38,403 nucleotides of DNA from Verrucomicrobiota bacterium (GCA_014193395.1 BJHT01000028.1:1-38403), one strand, 5' to 3'. Positions 1 through 7,729 are shown, numbered from the stretch's first letter. Made by a program: numbers and translations. Notes: generated from the letters alone by a model not told the origin.

Positions 1-11
1 TGGAGGAAGAA

Positions 12-854
12 TTGCGACAACGCCTGCGGACCCCGGCGGATTGGTGGCGGTCGGGCTGGATCGAGCGGCTGGTCGCGCGGGCGCTGTCCGCCAAGGAGCG
101 GGAACTGGCGGAGGTGCTGTTTCCGGCAGCGCCGGGTTGGTCGAGAATCTATTGGCGATCCGTGCTTGGGATAATGCTGCTGCTGGCTTTGGGATGGTTG
201 CTGCAGCCGACGAAGCTCTGGGTCGCCTTGTTTTTGTATCTTTGCGCGGGCTTTGGGCTGTGGGTTTTTGGACTTTTTTTCGGGTCCTCTGGTGGCCCAT
301 CGATGCCGGGGGAACTGCCGTTTCATCTCCCACCGACGGCGCGGCAATACACAGCGGTCTGGCTGAAGCTCGCGTGGATTCGTTCGCTGTGCGCGCTGCC
401 CGTGTTTCTGTTCACGGGATTTTTCTGGAAGACTGCGTTCGAGAAGCCGTTCGTCGATCCCGTAAGTCTCGTGCTCCTGCTGTGGATGATTTCCGGCCCA
501 GCCCATACGGCGCTCAAGCCGCTGTCCCGAATACTGCTGGCGGTACGCGCCGCAAAGCGTTGGCAGAAGGTTGCGGTTCCGCTCGGAATCATGATTTTTT
601 TCCTGCCCATGTTTCTCCTGTTTTGGGTGATTTTGCCAGCGAACTGGGCTGGTTTTGGTCACGCACTCCGCGTCGTCGCACTGGCGGCAATGGGGTTGAA
701 TGGCGTGCTCTTGCTGGTGAATCGGGCGCTGCAAAAACCGTGGTTCGATCTCGCAGCGTCCGACGCGACCACCACGGCGAATGGCTTCCACTTGAAGAAC
801 CCGGCCCCGATGCGGGCGGCGGCGATGGCGCAGCGCCCCGGGGAATTTCCGTGA
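12..854 (+). CDS. Multi-pass membrane protein, probably 5'-truncated
   Basis: A 280-residue product with a basic amphipathic N-terminus and about five or six hydrophobic segments, near residues 49-65, 70-92, 122-139, 150-166, 186-212 and 218-236. The first in-frame start in the window is TTG at 12, with GGAGG five bases upstream. However, the frame stays open to the window edge and the upstream codons also read as plausible protein (Glu-Glu-Leu-Arg), so this may be only the C-terminal part of a longer membrane protein. I do not recognise the family. A permease-like subunit is possible, but no diagnostic motif is visible. The C-terminal 35 residues are Ala/Pro-rich and unremarkable. No neighbouring gene helps, because repeats follow for 740 bases. 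Confidence 0.6.
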   Translation: MRQRLRTPADWWRSGWIERLVARALSAKERELAEVLFPAAPGWSRIYWRSVLGIMLLLALGWLLQPTKLWVALFLYLCAGFGLWVFGLFFGSSGGPSMPGELPFHLPPTARQYTAVWLKLAWIRSLCALPVFLFTGFFWKTAFEKPFVDPVSLVLLLWMISGPAHTALKPLSRILLAVRAAKRWQKVAVPLGIMIFFLPMFLLFWVILPANWAGFGHALRVVALAAMGLNGVLLLVNRALQKPWFDLAASDATTTANGFHLKNPAPMRAAAMAQRPGEFP

Positions 855-906
855 ACCCGGATGCACGAGGCGCGGCGAGCGGTTGGTGGGCGTTCGCTCT
901 GCGCTT

Positions 907-1183
907 CGTCCCGGAGGGACCCCGCAGGAAATTAGCCGGGGGCAAGCCCGCCCCAGCGGGCGCGGCCCCCGGTTGCGCCGCCGAGCGGGCCATGCCCCCG
1001 CGGGGCATCGAAGAAGTATTTGGCCGCATCCTCCCCGCAGCATCTCCGCCACCGCTCGTCGCCGCGGGCCAATTTCTTCGATGCCCCGCTGGGGCATGGA
1101 GCTATGCGGCTCGGTTTCCGGGGGCGGGGTCCGCGGGCGCGGACTTGCCCCCGGCTAATCTCCTCCGGCATCCCTCCGGGACG
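907..1183. repeat. Repeat family A, copy 1: 277-bp palindromic MITE-like element
   Basis: Two 40-bp arms (907-946 and 1144-1183) are inverted copies of each other with a few mismatches. They begin CGTCCCGGAGGGA and end with a GCCGGGGGCAAG block. A second inverted pair lies inside: 990-1016 against 1074-1099, centred on GGGGCATCGAAGAA. A 278-bp relative lies at 37902-38179 in the opposite orientation and aligns over its whole length. The reading frames crossing it are repeat-derived and not real genes. Confidence 0.85.
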
Positions 1184-1250
1184 GGAACGGCGCGTTCCCG
1201 CCGGCGGCGCGTCCGCAGTGTGGAGGTCGTCGGAGAATTCCATCCCTCCC

Positions 1251-1358
1251 TTCCCTCTCTGCGTTCCTTCCGATCTCTGCGGTGTTCCACTCCGCGCCTC
1301 CACGATCGGAGCGTTTCCGGAAAACACCGCAGAGATCGGAAGGAACGCAGAGAGGGAA
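1251..1358. repeat. Repeat family E: perfect 36-bp inverted repeat with 36-nt loop
   Basis: Arms at 1251-1286 and 1323-1358 are perfect reverse complements over 36 bp (left arm begins TTCCCTCTCTGCGTTCC). A 36-nt spacer separates them, so a transcript could form a very stable hairpin. No T-tract follows, so it does not look like a simple intrinsic terminator. It lies between repeat A1 and the DUF1592 gene. The remaining bases up to 1596 hold nothing I recognise. Confidence 0.85.
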
Positions 1359-1596
1359 AAGGCGGTAGCGCGCGCACTGCGTTGGTTGCGGCTCCGCGCC
1401 CTGGGATCATCGCGTCTCGGTGGCCTTTCCGCCCTTCGCGACTGCAAAGATCCGGCCCAGCGGCAGATCCCTCTGTCCGACGACGACCAGTCGCCTCATG
1501 AAAGCAAGGACAAGTCCCCGCACTCCATAGTCCTGCCGACGGCCACGAAATCGCCACCCCAGATTGGCGCGGGCGCTGCGTCCAAACGCGCGCTGA

Positions 1597-3990
1597 ATGA
1601 AAAATTTGAAACTGAATTTCGCCCCGACCTCGTGGTTGTTGTTGCTGGTTCTCGTCATCCTCGGGCGGTGGGTGGGGCCGTCGGCGGCGGCGGATGGGGC
1701 CGGGCCGGGGAACGCCCACACGGCGGCATTTTTCAAGGAGCACTGCCTGCGCTGTCACGGGCCGGAGAAGGCGAAGGGGGACTTGCGGCTCGACACGCTC
1801 GACACGGATTTCACGAAGCCCAGCACGTTCGAGCGGTGGCGCGAGATCGTGGCGCGCGTGCAGTCGGGTGAGATGCCGCCGAAGCAGGAGGCGCGGCCCG
1901 AGGCGGCGCAGGTGCAGGCGTTCGTGCGGCAGGTCGCGGCGCGACTCGACGAGGCGGCGGCGAAGCATCGCTCGGACGGACGCGTGGTGTTGCGGCGGCT
2001 CAATCGCGTGGAGTACGAAAACACGGTGCGCGAGCTGTTCGCCGTGGACGTGCGGGTGAAGGAGATGCTGCCGGAGGACGCGATCGCGCAGGGTTTCGAC
2101 AACGTGGGCGCGGCGCTGAACCTCTCGCCGGTGTTGATGGAGCGGTATCTCGAGGCGGCGGACGCGGTGCTCACGGCGGCACTGTTGCCGGTGCATAAAA
2201 TCGCGAGCAAGCAGGAGCGGTTCGATCTCTACGACTCGTTGCCGAAGTGGTTTGCCAACGGGGTTTACAAGCAGGCCGACGGCGTGGTGCTGTTCCGCGG
2301 CGGGGCGACGGACCTGCGGCAGTTCAAGGCGCCCGCGCCGGGGCGCTACCGTTTCCGCATCGCGGTTTCCGCGCACAACTCGGCAGTGCCGCTGCCGCTG
2401 GGCCTGCTGGTCGGCAACTTCGTGGTGAGCGGCAATTACGCGCGGCATCTCGGCTATTTCGACGCGCCGCCAGGCAAGCCGGCGGTCATCGAATTCGAGG
2501 AGCGGCTCGGCGCGAAGAATGACACGGTGAAGATCATGCCGATGGCGCTGCCGTTCGTGTATCTCAAGCAGGAGACGATGGCGGAGTATCCGGGGCCGGG
2601 GCTGAAGGTTCACTGGATGGAGGTCGAAGGGCCGTTCCCCGAGGCGTGGCCGACGGAGAGTTATCGCCGCGTGTTGGGCGACGTGGATCCGAAGCTCGGC
2701 ACGCTGGCGGATGCGGAGAAACTGCTGCGCGTGCTGCTGCCGCGCGCGTTCCGTCGGCCGGTGGTGGAGGGCGAGGAGAAGCCGTTTGTCGCGCTCGTCG
2801 CGAAGTCGCTGGAGATGGGGCAGCCGTTTGAGGCGGCGTTGCGCACGGGCTACAAGGCGGTGCTGGCGTCGCCGAAGTTCCTATACTTTCGCGAGCCGTT
2901 GGGGCCGCTGGACGACCACGCGCTGGCGTCGCGTCTGTCGTATTTTCTGTGGAGCACCATGCCGGACGAGACGCTGACGGCGCTGGCGGCGAAGGGTGAG
3001 TTGCGCCAGCCCGAGCTGCTGCGGGGACAGGTGGAACGGCTGCTGAAGCACCCGAAGGCGCGGGCGTTTACGGAGAATTTCACCGGGCAATGGCTGAGCC
3101 TGCGCGACATCGAGGCGACCACGCCGGACAAGACGCTGTATCCTGAATTCGAGGAACTGTTGCAGTGGTCGGCGGTGCGCGAGACGCATCTGTTTTTCGA
3201 GGAACTGCTGAAAAACAACCTCAGTGTGAAAAACTTCGTGGACTCGGATTTTGCCCTGCTGAACAACCGCCTCGCGACGCATTACGGCATCCCGGACGTG
3301 CAGGGCGTGGCGTTCCGCAAGGTGGCGCTGAAGCCCGAGCAGCATCGCGGCGGCGTGCTCACGCACGCGAGCGTGCTGAAGGTGACGGCCAATGGCACGA
3401 GCACGTCCCCCGTGCTGCGCGGCGTGTGGGTGCTGGATCGCATCATGGGCCGGCCCGCGCCACCGCCGCCGCCGAACGTTCCGGCCATTGAACCGGACAT
3501 CCGCGGCGCGCAGACCATCCGCGAGCAGTTGGCGAAACATCGCGCGACGGAGAACTGCGCCGGCTGCCACGCGCGCATCGATCCGCCGGGTTTTGCGCTG
3601 GAGAACTACGATGTCATCGGCGGCTGGCGAGAGCGCTACCGCATCGTGGCCGAGCGCAAGAACTGGGTGAACAACCGCGTCGGCCCGCTGGCCAAGTATC
3701 TCGCCGCGTCGCAATACGGCCTCGGCCTGCCCGTGGACGCGGGCGACGTGCTGCCGGACGGACGCAAGTTCGCGACGGTGGAGGAATTCAAAAAACTGCT
3801 GCTCGCCGACCCCGAGCAGATCGCGCGGTGCCTGACGGAAAAGCTCGTGACTTACGCGACGGGCCAGCCGGTGGGCTTCGGCGATCACGCGGCGGTGGCG
3901 CGCATTTTGAGCGAGGCGAAGAAATCGGACTACGGGCTGCGCGATTTGGTGCAGGCGGTCGTGGCGAGCGAGTTGTTTCGGAGCAAGTAG
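1597..3990 (+). CDS. Secreted c-type cytochrome of the DUF1587/1595/1592/1588/1585 family
   Basis: This 797-residue protein starts with a hydrophobic export signal (about residues 13-32). A single-haem motif CLRCH follows at C50-C53-H54, in a context typical of the planctomycete cytochrome-C domain (AAFFKEHCLRCHGPEKAKGDLRL). Next comes the DUF1587-like block with LRRLNRVEY and GFDNV, then the DUF1595/DUF1592 region with LSYFLWSTMPDE and FTGQWLSLRD. The DUF1588 block has HRGGVLTHASVL and a second CxxCH (C654-C657-H658, CAGCH) before IDPPGFALENYD, and a DUF1585 tail closes the protein. The family is abundant in Planctomycetota and Verrucomicrobiota; its substrate is unknown to me. It is normally followed directly by a DUF1552 gene. 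Here that partner starts 1,554 bases downstream (5545), after repeats and small genes. A paralogue is at 22223-24613. Confidence 0.93.
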   Translation: MKNLKLNFAPTSWLLLLVLVILGRWVGPSAAADGAGPGNAHTAAFFKEHCLRCHGPEKAKGDLRLDTLDTDFTKPSTFERWREIVARVQSGEMPPKQEARPEAAQVQAFVRQVAARLDEAAAKHRSDGRVVLRRLNRVEYENTVRELFAVDVRVKEMLPEDAIAQGFDNVGAALNLSPVLMERYLEAADAVLTAALLPVHKIASKQERFDLYDSLPKWFANGVYKQADGVVLFRGGATDLRQFKAPAPGRYRFRIAVSAHNSAVPLPLGLLVGNFVVSGNYARHLGYFDAPPGKPAVIEFEERLGAKNDTVKIMPMALPFVYLKQETMAEYPGPGLKVHWMEVEGPFPEAWPTESYRRVLGDVDPKLGTLADAEKLLRVLLPRAFRRPVVEGEEKPFVALVAKSLEMGQPFEAALRTGYKAVLASPKFLYFREPLGPLDDHALASRLSYFLWSTMPDETLTALAAKGELRQPELLRGQVERLLKHPKARAFTENFTGQWLSLRDIEATTPDKTLYPEFEELLQWSAVRETHLFFEELLKNNLSVKNFVDSDFALLNNRLATHYGIPDVQGVAFRKVALKPEQHRGGVLTHASVLKVTANGTSTSPVLRGVWVLDRIMGRPAPPPPPNVPAIEPDIRGAQTIREQLAKHRATENCAGCHARIDPPGFALENYDVIGGWRERYRIVAERKNWVNNRVGPLAKYLAASQYGLGLPVDAGDVLPDGRKFATVEEFKKLLLADPEQIARCLTEKLVTYATGQPVGFGDHAAVARILSEAKKSDYGLRDLVQAVVASELFRSK

Positions 3991-3995
3991 GGGAT

Positions 3996-4104
3996 GGAGT
4001 GCGCCCGTCCTCGGGCGCAGCGAGGTGGAGCGGAGTGGGGCGTCGGAAAATCCTCACTGCCCCGCGCGGACGGACGTCGCTGCGGCCGAGGACGGGCGCA
4101 CTCC
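3996..4104. repeat. Repeat family C: 109-bp inverted-repeat element
   Basis: The 19-bp arms at 3996-4014 and 4086-4104 are perfect reverse complements (GGAGTGCGCCCGTCCTCGG). The interior is GC-rich and partly self-complementary. It begins five bases after the stop codon of the DUF1592 gene. Only one copy is seen in this window. Confidence 0.75.
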
Positions 4105-4166
4105 GGGGCTGCCGTGCGGAGACTCCACGGCAACGTTTTCGCCATGTTGGCGCAGTCCCGCAGGGA

Positions 4167-4334
4167 CGACCGAAAATAGCCCAGCACTTGAGTGCTGGGT
4201 TGGCGGCCGGAGAAACGGAAAGTCCCGTCAGGGACGAAAGAAGCGGGACGGCGCACGATTTCTTTCGTCCCTGGCGGGACTTGGTTCGCTACCTCTGCGG
4301 ACCCAGCACTGAAGTGCTGGGCTATTTTCGGTCG
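4167..4334. repeat. Repeat family D: 168-bp nested palindromic element
   Basis: Outer arms 4167-4200 and 4301-4334 are inverted copies with one mismatch in 34. Each arm itself contains a small palindrome (CCCAGCACT, then AGTGCTGGG). An inner inverted pair, 4221-4242 against 4260-4281, matches at 21 of 22 positions around GGGACGAAAGAA. A further half-unit of the inner repeat (AGTCCCGCAGGGACGA) precedes the left arm. The whole could fold into a cruciform-like structure. No coding sequence is supported between 3991 and 4456. Confidence 0.8.
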
Positions 4335-4456
4335 CCCGCTGGGCTGGAGACGGGAACCAGAGGAGGTGCAAAAACTGTGACGCCTCGGCGCAGGGGCGCG
4401 GGAAATGAAGTGACGGCCGGCTTGCTTCAGAGTTCTCGACGGGTAGTGTGCGCGCC

Positions 4457-4930
4457 ATGACTTGGTTGGAAGTTTGCCACGACAAAAGCCTGCGCGACCT
4501 GCCCTACAAGGTCGAACTCAACCGTCGGGGGAACATCGAGATGAGTCCACATCGCCGACAACATTCCGTCATGCAGGGCCGCCTCAGCGCCCATCTTTCC
4601 AAACTCATGCCGGGCGGAGAAATCGCCGTCGAGTGCGCGGTGGACACGTCGGATGGCGTGCGCGTGGCGGACGTGGCCTGGGTGTCCACGGAACGCTGGA
4701 ACTCGATGAGCGACAGCGCGAGTTGCTCGATCGCGCCGGAGATTTGTGTCGAGGTGGTTTCCGCGAGCAACTCGGAGGAGGAAATGGAGCGCAAGCGGAA
4801 GCTCTACTTCGAGGCCGGTGCGGAGGAAGTCTGGCTTTGCGAGGAGAGTGGCACGGTGCGGTTTTTCTCAGCCAAGACGGGCGCAATCAAATGCTCGCGG
4901 CTGTGTCCGAAATTTCCGGTGCGGATTTAG
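4457..4930 (+). CDS. Uma2 family putative endonuclease (DUF820)
   Basis: A 157-residue protein of the Uma2/DUF820 fold, a PD-(D/E)xK-like nuclease superfamily whose biological role is poorly known. The expected landmarks are present: an N-terminal region with HSVMQGRLSAHL, a central D72 in VADVAWVS, E99 in CVEVVSASNS, then K115 in RKRKLYFEAGAEEVWL. These last are the usual order of acidic and lysine active-site positions. I chose ATG at 4457; an in-frame GTG nine bases upstream is possible. The gene sits in the stretch that separates a DUF1592 gene from its DUF1552 partner, next to palindromic repeats, which suggests later insertion. The C-terminal 25 residues diverge from the family consensus. 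Confidence 0.85.
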   Translation: MTWLEVCHDKSLRDLPYKVELNRRGNIEMSPHRRQHSVMQGRLSAHLSKLMPGGEIAVECAVDTSDGVRVADVAWVSTERWNSMSDSASCSIAPEICVEVVSASNSEEEMERKRKLYFEAGAEEVWLCEESGTVRFFSAKTGAIKCSRLCPKFPVRI

Positions 4931-4940
4931 GTTCGATCCG

Positions 4941-5156
4941 ATGCCTTTCAACCCTCCCAACGAAAAATCCCAGCCGGACAGCGGCGAATTGCCGAACGCT
5001 TCCTCGGCGGTTCGGTCGTCCTCCGGGCGCAATCTCCGAGAGGCTCCGCCGTCCCACGCGATGTCTGGATGCCAGTGCGAAGCGGAGAAATGGTCGGACC
5101 TGCTGCCCGGACGCGAAATCGAGCAGGAGGTGCTCGATCTGATCGACGGAAAATGA
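4941..5156 (+). CDS. Small hypothetical protein, 71 residues
   Basis: An ATG-started reading frame 10 bases after the Uma2 gene. It encodes a polar product with a Ser/Pro-rich, low-complexity first half and an acidic, more protein-like end (EKWSDLLPGREIEQEVLDLIDGK region). I do not recognise it. The short gap to the Uma2 gene and the position before an antitoxin gene fit a small co-transcribed ORF. The N-terminal half could equally be chance coding. No signal peptide or membrane segment is visible. Confidence 0.4.
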   Translation: MPFNPPNEKSQPDSGELPNASSAVRSSSGRNLREAPPSHAMSGCQCEAEKWSDLLPGREIEQEVLDLIDGK

Positions 5157-5230
5157 ACCCGCACTCGGAAAACTCTGGTTGGGGAACTTGGTTGTCCTTG
5201 GCGATGGACTTTGCAACGACCGACACCTAA

Positions 5231-5494
5231 ATGCCCGCCATGACCGCGACGATCGAGCAAGCGCAGGCCAATTGGGCGCATCTCATTGCCCTGGCCCAAG
5301 GGGGCGAGGATGTGGTGATTACCAGCGAGGGCCGCGCGATTGTCCGGCTCACCGCGATTGTCAGCAAACCGGGCAGTTCCAACCGGCAGGCGTGGCTCGC
5401 GAAGCTGGCCCGCTTGCGCGAGCTCACGGCGACTGGAAAGACCGATCCCACCACCGAGGAGACGCTGGACGATCTTCGGTCTGAGCGTGGCTGA
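5231..5494 (+). CDS. Phd/YefM family antitoxin without an adjacent toxin
   Basis: An 87-residue protein with the Phd/YefM fold signature: TATIEQAQANWAHLIALAQGG, then EDVVITSEGRAIVRLTAI. This is the N-terminal DNA-binding domain that represses the operon and whose C-terminal tail neutralises a partner toxin. Families with this form usually pair with a PIN-domain (VapC) or RelE-type toxin. None is encoded in the 50 bases before the next gene, nor immediately upstream, so the antitoxin appears orphaned. ATG at 5231 is used; a second ATG three codons in (5240) is an alternative. It lies in the inserted block between the DUF1592 and DUF1552 genes. Confidence 0.85.
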   Translation: MPAMTATIEQAQANWAHLIALAQGGEDVVITSEGRAIVRLTAIVSKPGSSNRQAWLAKLARLRELTATGKTDPTTEETLDDLRSERG

Positions 5495-5544
5495 AAAATG
5501 ATTTCTGAGGCCGCGCGTTTGTCCGGCGTTACCTTGTTTCCATT

Positions 5545-6840
5545 ATGAACACCCCCCGCTCCCTCACCCTCTCGCGCCGCACCTTTCTCCGCGGTGCCGG
5601 CGTCACGCTGGCGCTGCCATTGCTCGAAGCCATGACGCCGTGGCGGGCGCGGGCGGCATCCACTGCGACTGCCGCCGCCGCGCCGCCGCGGCGGATGATT
5701 TGCATCAATACCACGCTCGGATTGCACACGCCGAACTTGTTTCCCGAGCAGGCCGGCAAGGACTACGCGCTGACGCCGTATCTGGAGCCGCTCGCCGATT
5801 TCCGCCGTGATTTCACGGTGTTCTCCGGGCTGTCGCATCCCGAGGTGGATGGCGGACATCCGGCGGAGTTGTGCTATCTCACGACGGCGCCGCATCCGCG
5901 CGCGGACAATTTCAAGAACACCATCTCGCTCGACCAATACGCCATCGAGAAGCTGGTGCCGGACACGCGGTTCGGATCGCTGGTGCTGGCGTCGTCGTCG
6001 AGCCGCGGGCTGTCGTTCACGCGCAGCGGCGTGCCGATTCCGGCGGAGGAACGGCCGTCGCGCGTGTTCAAAAACATGTTCGTGGACGGCACGACGGCGG
6101 AGGTGAATGCGCAGGTGCAGCGGCTCAAGCAGGGGCAGAGCATCATGGACACGGTGCGCGAGGAGGCGAAGGACTTCCAACGCGGCCTCGGCAAACCGGA
6201 CCGCGAAAAGCTGGATGAATATTTCACGTCCGTGCGCGAGGTCGAGGTGCGCATGGTCAAGGCGCAGGACTGGGCGCGGCGTCCGAAGCCGAAGGTGGAT
6301 GCCAAGCCGCCGGTGGACATCGCCAGCGCGGTCGAAGTGCCCGCGCGCGTGCGGCTGATGATCGATCTCATGCACCTGGCGTTGCAGACGGACTCGACGC
6401 GTTTCATCACGTTTGCGCTGAACGGTCTTAACGCGGTGCCGGTGATCCCGGGCGTCACGCAGGACTGGCACAACCTGTCGCATCACGGCCAGGACCCGGC
6501 GAAGCTCGCCGAGTTGAAGGTGGTGGAACTCCAGCAGATGAAGCTCTTCGGCGAACTGCTGGCGAAGCTGAAGGGCACGCCGGAGCAGGGCGGCACGCTG
6601 CTCGACCGCACGATTGTGATGTTCGGCAGCAACCTTGGGAACGCGAGCAGTCACGACAACAAGAACCTCCCGATCATCGTGGCCGGCGGCGGCTTCCGGC
6701 ACGGGCAGCATGTGGCGTTTGATCCGAAGAAGAACCCGCCGCTGGGAAATTTGTATGTGCAGTTTCTGCGACGGTTGGGGGCGGAGGTGAGTGCGTTCGG
6801 GTCCGGCAACGGGACAATATCGGGCTTTGAGATGGTGTGA
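5545..6840 (+). CDS. DUF1552 family secreted protein with twin-arginine signal
   Basis: A 431-residue protein starting with a twin-arginine (Tat) signal (LSRRTFLRGAGVTLALPLL), so it is probably exported folded. The body matches the DUF1552 family: NTTLGLHTPNLFPEQAG near the start, PEVDGGHPAELCYLT, the SLDQYAIEKL block, the REVEVRMVKAQ helix, and QDWHNLSHHGQDPAKLAELK followed by NLPIIVAGGGFRHGQH. DUF1552 proteins resemble the sulfatase-like DUF1501 group but have no assigned reaction. They are usually encoded directly after a DUF1592 cytochrome, as in the second pair at 22223-25956. Here the natural partner is the gene ending at 3990. Confidence 0.93.
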   Translation: MNTPRSLTLSRRTFLRGAGVTLALPLLEAMTPWRARAASTATAAAAPPRRMICINTTLGLHTPNLFPEQAGKDYALTPYLEPLADFRRDFTVFSGLSHPEVDGGHPAELCYLTTAPHPRADNFKNTISLDQYAIEKLVPDTRFGSLVLASSSSRGLSFTRSGVPIPAEERPSRVFKNMFVDGTTAEVNAQVQRLKQGQSIMDTVREEAKDFQRGLGKPDREKLDEYFTSVREVEVRMVKAQDWARRPKPKVDAKPPVDIASAVEVPARVRLMIDLMHLALQTDSTRFITFALNGLNAVPVIPGVTQDWHNLSHHGQDPAKLAELKVVELQQMKLFGELLAKLKGTPEQGGTLLDRTIVMFGSNLGNASSHDNKNLPIIVAGGGFRHGQHVAFDPKKNPPLGNLYVQFLRRLGAEVSAFGSGNGTISGFEMV

Positions 6841-6850
6841 GGGCAGACGG

Positions 6851-6896
6851 GGGCGGCAGAAAATGACGGCAGAAAAATGGGGGCAGAAAAAATGGG
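6851..6896. repeat. Left flanking GGCAGAAAAATG repeats of the GxxExxY cassette
   Basis: Three tandem units of about 13-15 bp built on GGCAGAAAATG lie between the DUF1552 stop and the Shine-Dalgarno site of the next gene. The last two units (6866-6896) are matched in inverted orientation downstream of that gene (about 7698-7729), with one substitution and one A-tract length difference. Confidence 0.8.
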
Positions 6897-6905
6897 AGGT
6901 GAGAG

Positions 6906-7691
6906 ATGCCAATAGTAATCGGGGGCCGGCTACGGAGGGTGTCGCAGGAGGAGTTTGGAACACTGGCGTTTGAGGTGATGCGGAGGGTGTTTGAAATCCG
7001 GCAGGAGTTTGGCCGGTTTTTTGAGGAGAAGATTTACAAGCGGGAGCTGGCGCGACGGCTGCCGGGCGTGGCGCTGGAAGTCCCGGTGGATGTGATCTTC
7101 CAGTCGTTTTCCAAGCGGTATTTCTTGGACGCCGTTTATCAGGAGAGCGCGTTGTTTGAGTTCAAAATGGCCGAGGCGATTGTCGCGCGGCATCGGGCGC
7201 AGACGCTGCATTACCTGTTCGTGGGCGGTCTTGGCCATGCCAAGCTGGTCAACCTCCGGCCCGAAGTTGTGGAGCACGAGTTTGTAAACACGACCTTGCG
7301 GCCCGAGGATCGCCTCCGATTCAGCATCCAGATTGACCGGTGGAACGCCGCCGTCCCCGGCGCGCAGCGAGTGGAAGAAGTGCTGGTGGCCCTGCTACGG
7401 GACTTTGGCGTGGGACTGGAACTTTCATTGTATGAGGAGGCGATCACCCATTTCCTCGGCGGAGAAGCCGACGTTTTGCAGGAGGTTGAAATCGTCAGCG
7501 CGGGCACAAGCCTCGGACATCAGCGGCTTCGGCTTTGCGCACCGTCGGTCGCCTTCAAACTCACTGCGCTACCCGACCATCTCGAGGTATTCGAGGACCA
7601 AGCCCGTCGGCTGCTGCAACACACCCGTCTCGACGCCTTGCTCTGGATCAACCTCACCCTCGAACGCGTAACTTTCACCACCATCCAGTAA
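6906..7691 (+). CDS. GxxExxY protein, long form with C-terminal extension
   Basis: This 261-residue protein has an N-terminal GxxExxY (PDDEXK_3-like) domain of about 115 residues. It shows the helix VMRRVFEIRQEFG, the divergent signature GRFFEEKIY, then FLDAVYQESALFEFKMAEAI, which supplies the D...ExK pattern, and HRAQTLHYLFVGGLGHAKLVNLRP. A further 140 residues end in LDALLWINLTLERVTFTTIQ, an extension I associate with verrucomicrobial members. The start at 6906 is supported by a strong GGAGGTGAGAG ribosome site. The family is widespread, of unknown function and inferred to be nuclease-like. The second glycine of the usual signature is Phe here. The gene is closely framed by inverted repeats. 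Confidence 0.88.
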   Translation: MPIVIGGRLRRVSQEEFGTLAFEVMRRVFEIRQEFGRFFEEKIYKRELARRLPGVALEVPVDVIFQSFSKRYFLDAVYQESALFEFKMAEAIVARHRAQTLHYLFVGGLGHAKLVNLRPEVVEHEFVNTTLRPEDRLRFSIQIDRWNAAVPGAQRVEEVLVALLRDFGVGLELSLYEEAITHFLGGEADVLQEVEIVSAGTSLGHQRLRLCAPSVAFKLTALPDHLEVFEDQARRLLQHTRLDALLWINLTLERVTFTTIQ

Positions 7692-7697
7692 GCCCTT

Positions 7698-7729
7698 TCC
7701 ATTTTTTTCTGCCCTCATTTTTCTGCCGT
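7698..7729. repeat. Right flanking repeat of the GxxExxY cassette (inverted)
   Basis: Two units (7699-7714 and 7716-7728) reading as the reverse complement of GGCAGAAAAATG begin eight bases after the GxxExxY stop codon. With the left copy at 6866-6896 they form an imperfect 31-bp inverted repeat around the gene. They are T-rich on the plus strand but are not preceded by a hairpin, so a terminator role is not evident. Confidence 0.8.

Noticed and set aside
41-1501. 486-codon plus-strand frame crossing the first gap
   Set aside because: It runs out of phase with the membrane protein and then through repeats A1 and E. The recurring peptide strings come from the repeats.
3996-4334. CRISPR-like repeat structure
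   Set aside because: The repeats are inverted and nested, with no regularly spaced direct repeats or cas genes; they are palindromic elements.
4930-4940. GGTTCGATCC string resembling a tRNA T-loop
   Set aside because: No acceptor, D or anticodon stems surround it, and it spans the end of the Uma2 gene and the start of the next ORF.
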